A stretch of 59,734 nt of DNA from Mycobacteriaceae bacterium 1482268.1. GTDB taxonomy: Bacteria; Actinomycetota; Actinomycetes; Mycobacteriales; Mycobacteriaceae. The notes under the pieces are model-generated. The model did not search any database. It saw only the letters and a program-made list of their open reading frames with translations, and had not been told where the DNA came from. The position numbers were made by a program, and so were the translations under genes. The stretch is taken from positions 1 through 59,734 of the forward strand of contig LZSH01000136.1 in assembly GCA_001665255.1 (NCBI GenBank). The letters run 5' to 3'. Shown piece after piece: positions 57,817-59,734 of the stretch. Position 1 is the first letter of the stretch. The number at the start of each line of letters is the position of its first letter.

Positions 57817-57830
57817 AGCAAGCACTTGCT
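57817..57830. promoter_or_regulatory. KstR2 operator between echA20 and the SDR genes
   Basis: AGCAAGCACTTGCT fits AnCAAGnnCTTGnT and is fully palindromic apart from its two central bases; flanking bases extend the symmetry (AAGCAAG/CTTGCTT). It lies 28 bp from the echA20 start and 16 bp from the SDR start, so both operons are predicted KstR2 targets. Confidence 0.9.
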
Positions 57831-57845
57831 TGGTACGCTAGCACA

Positions 57846-58637
57846 GTGACCGACGCGGCTAACAGTGCTGGTTTGGAGGGCATCAACCTGCAATTGAGCG
57901 GTCGAGTCGTCCTCGTGACGGGCGGGGTTCGAGGGGTCGGCGCCGGCATCAGCGCTGTCTTCGCCGCTCAGGGGGCAACCGTGGTGACGTGCGCGCGCCG
58001 GGCCGTGGAGGGGTCGACCTACGAATTCCACTCGTGCGACGTCCGCGACGACGATTCGGTCAAGGCGCTCATCGAGGCGATCGTGGCCAAGCACGGGCGT
58101 CTGGACGTGGTCGTCAACAATGCGGGAGGATCGCCGTACGTGCCCGCTGCCGAGGCGTCGGCGAAGTTCAGCAGCAAGATCGTCGAATTGAACATGCTTG
58201 GGCCGCTGTCGGTTTCGACGCATGCGAACGCCGTCATGCAGAAACAACAGCGCGGCGGGTCGATCGTCAATATCGCCAGCGTCAGCGGCAGGCGCCCGAC
58301 ACCGGGCACCGTGGCCTACGGCGCGGCGAAGGCGGGCCTGGAGAGCATCACCAGCACACTGGCCGTCGAATGGGCGCCGAGGGTGCGGGTGAACTCCGTC
58401 GTCGTAGGCATGGTGGAGACCGAACAATCCGAATTGTTCTATGGCGACGCGGATTCCATCGCGGCCATCTCCAAAAATGTGCCGCTTGGCCGGCTCGCGA
58501 CACCGGCCGACGTCGGCTGGGCCGCCGCGTTTCTCGCCTCCGACGCGGCGTCATACATCAGCGGCGCATCACTGGAAGTTCATGGCGGCGGGGAGCCGCC
58601 GCATTATCTGACAACCACAACCGCCGATCTCAAATAA
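57846..58637 (+). CDS. SDR-family dehydrogenase (Rv3549c-like)
   Basis: Short-chain dehydrogenase of 263 residues: VTGGVRGVGAGI (nucleotide binding), NNAGGSP and the catalytic Tyr-x3-Lys in YGAAKAG. It resembles Rv3549c. GTG 57846 is the start because the in-frame sequence further upstream runs through echA20 in the opposite strand and the operator lies there. The substrate is not known; its place under a KstR2 operator indicates ring C/D metabolism. Confidence 0.88.
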   Translation: MTDAANSAGLEGINLQLSGRVVLVTGGVRGVGAGISAVFAAQGATVVTCARRAVEGSTYEFHSCDVRDDDSVKALIEAIVAKHGRLDVVVNNAGGSPYVPAAEASAKFSSKIVELNMLGPLSVSTHANAVMQKQQRGGSIVNIASVSGRRPTPGTVAYGAAKAGLESITSTLAVEWAPRVRVNSVVVGMVETEQSELFYGDADSIAAISKNVPLGRLATPADVGWAAAFLASDAASYISGASLEVHGGGEPPHYLTTTTADLK

Positions 58638-58653
58638 TCAAGGAGACAAGGAT

Positions 58654-59559
58654 ATGGGACTGCTAGACGGGCGCGTGGTCATCGTCACGGGCGCCGGTGG
58701 CGGTATCGGGCGCGCACACGCGCTGGCATTCGCCGCCGAAGGCGCGCGAGTCGTGGTGAACGACATCGGTGTCGGTCTCGACGGTTCACCGGCAGGCGGT
58801 GGCAGTGCTGCCCAGGGTGTCGTCGACGAAATCACCGCTGCCGGTGGGGAAGCCGTCACCAGCGGCGCCAACGTCGCCGACTGGACGCAGGCCGAAGGCC
58901 TCATCCAAACCGCCGTCGACAGCTTCGGCGGGCTCGACGTCCTGGTGAACAACGCCGGCATTGTTCGGGATCGGATGTTCGCCAACACCAGCGAAGAGGA
59001 ATTCGACGCGGTGATCGCGGTGCACCTCAAAGGACACTTCGCGACGATGCGGCATGCGGCCTCGTACTGGCGGGCACAATCCAAGGCGGGGCACACCCCC
59101 GACGCCCGCATCATCAATACCAGTTCCGGTGCCGGCCTGCAGGGCAGCGTCGGTCAGGCGAACTACAGCGCAGCCAAGGCGGGTATCGCGGCCATGACAC
59201 TGGTCGCCGCCGCGGAGATGGGCCGCTACGGCGTCACCGTGAACGCGATAGCTCCGTCCGCGCGCACCCGCATGACCGAGACGGTCTTCGCTGACATGAT
59301 GTCGACGCAGGACAAGGATTTCGATTCGATGGCGCCCGAGAACATTTCGCCGCTGGTGGTGTGGCTCGGAAGTGTCGAGTCGCGTGACGTCACCGGCAGA
59401 ATGTTCGAGGTGGAGGGTGGCGTCATTCGCGTCGCGGAGGGTTGGGCGCACGGCCCCGAGATCGACAAGGGGGCCCGTTGGGATCCGGCGGAGTTGGGAC
59501 CGGTGGTCAGCGATCTGCTGGCGAAGGCGCGCCCGCCGGTGCCGGTCTTCGGCGCCTGA
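58654..59559 (+). CDS. SDR-family dehydrogenase (Rv3548c-like)
   Basis: Short-chain dehydrogenase of 301 residues: VTGAGGGIGRAHA (nucleotide binding), NNAGIVRD and catalytic YSAAKAG. The 'RAHALAF' and the long mid-loop (GSPAGGGSAAQG) resemble the MFE-2/hydroxyacyl-CoA dehydrogenase type of SDR, so a 3-hydroxyacyl-CoA substrate is plausible. It corresponds to Rv3548c. ATG 58654 has an AAGGAGA site and lies 16 bp after the previous SDR gene. Confidence 0.88.
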   Translation: MGLLDGRVVIVTGAGGGIGRAHALAFAAEGARVVVNDIGVGLDGSPAGGGSAAQGVVDEITAAGGEAVTSGANVADWTQAEGLIQTAVDSFGGLDVLVNNAGIVRDRMFANTSEEEFDAVIAVHLKGHFATMRHAASYWRAQSKAGHTPDARIINTSSGAGLQGSVGQANYSAAKAGIAAMTLVAAAEMGRYGVTVNAIAPSARTRMTETVFADMMSTQDKDFDSMAPENISPLVVWLGSVESRDVTGRMFEVEGGVIRVAEGWAHGPEIDKGARWDPAELGPVVSDLLAKARPPVPVFGA

Positions 59560-59734
59560 GGCACACAAACTACTTTTTCAGGCGCCGGCCTCCGCCGTGC
59601 CAATCCTCCTGCTTGCCAACTGATTCGGAGTCGACGCCGAAGCTGGCCAGCTGAGGGCGTTCGCGCAGGGCTGCCGGTCGAGTTGGCCGACGCACTGGAC
59701 GACACGTCGCTCGACGATGAGATCCGTGCGGAGA
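59560..59734. other. End of window, no gene resolved
   Basis: In these 175 bp three frames stay open to the window edge. One minus-strand frame ending at the stop 59570-59572 reads ...LASFGVDSESVGKQEDWHG, another minus frame ends at about 59577, and a plus frame reads LPVELADALDDTSLDDEIRAE shortened here to LPVELADALDDTSLDDEIRA. None can be preferred, so a partial gene of a neighbour is possible but not called. Confidence 0.3.

Noticed and set aside
57363..57845. N-terminal extension of the Rv3549c-like SDR
   Set aside because: It runs through echA20 on the other strand and through the KstR2 operator; family similarity begins at the GTG 57846.

Overview
The window is high-GC actinobacterial DNA, and its gene order and protein families point to a rapidly growing Mycobacterium (Mycolicibacterium type). 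From about 1.7 kb to 59.6 kb it largely parallels the M. tuberculosis Rv3592-Rv3548c neighbourhood. The family members I recognise there are mhuD, lpqF, mutY, canB, disA, radA, lpqE, carD, ispD, ispF, cysS, rlmB, arsB2, the kstR block, kshB, the hsa operon, fadD3/fadE30-33, the ipd genes and echA20. Gene names come from recognising protein sequence and order by eye; no database search was run.

Layout. Positions 1-1.75 kb hold a cobalamin riboswitch, the cobalt transporter genes cbtB and cbtA, and a histidine phosphatase. Positions 1.75-18 kb are mostly core genes: heme degradation (mhuD), a purine permease, an AraC/GlxA regulator, an alpha/beta-hydrolase/adenylate cyclase fusion, DNA repair (mutY, disA-radA), carbonic anhydrase, and the carD-ispD-ispF-cysS-rlmB run that couples transcription control to isoprenoid and translation functions. 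Positions 18-29.7 kb are a more accessory stretch. It contains a lipase-like SGNH hydrolase, a dienelactone hydrolase bracketed by ends of the 13E12 repeat, a 13E12/DUF222 HNH gene with two DnaA-box-like sites, an operon of pxpA, an MBL protein and arsB2, a mercaptopyruvate sulfurtransferase, a Zur-box-controlled zinc/manganese ABC importer, a LacI regulator and otsB.

Positions 29.7-38.1 kb are the KstR-controlled cholesterol block. It comprises kstR, the fused acyl-CoA dehydrogenase fadE34, kshB, and the hsaA-hsaD-hsaC-hsaB operon for A/B-ring cleavage, with three KstR operators visible in the divergent promoters. Positions 43.3-59.6 kb are the KstR2-controlled block that degrades the C/D rings (HIP pathway). 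It comprises fadD3-fadE31-fadE32-fadE33 reading left, fadE30-ipdF-kstR2-fadA6 reading right, echA20-ipdA-ipdB-ipdC reading left, and two SDR genes reading right. A KstR2 operator sits in each of the two divergent promoter regions.

Inserted into or between these blocks are an MHS-family transporter, a 55-residue secreted protein with a strong terminator, a Rieske/DUF2231 membrane protein-hemerythrin-aminotransferase operon, an NDMA-type alcohol dehydrogenase, and a two-gene SatD/membrane-protein module.

The most interesting candidate for an undescribed system is the SatD/membrane-protein pair at 52.8-54.2 kb. The SatD N-terminus has the spacing and motifs of a minimal class III cyclase/GGDEF-type palm domain. 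It is fused to a C-terminal helix-turn-helix, co-transcribed with a multi-pass membrane protein, and preceded by a perfect inverted repeat around a leaderless-type promoter. Other points worth a look are a hairpin that appears to bury the ribosome binding site of the Rieske gene, and the reading of FadE34 as a covalent version of the two-subunit FadE dehydrogenases encoded nearby.
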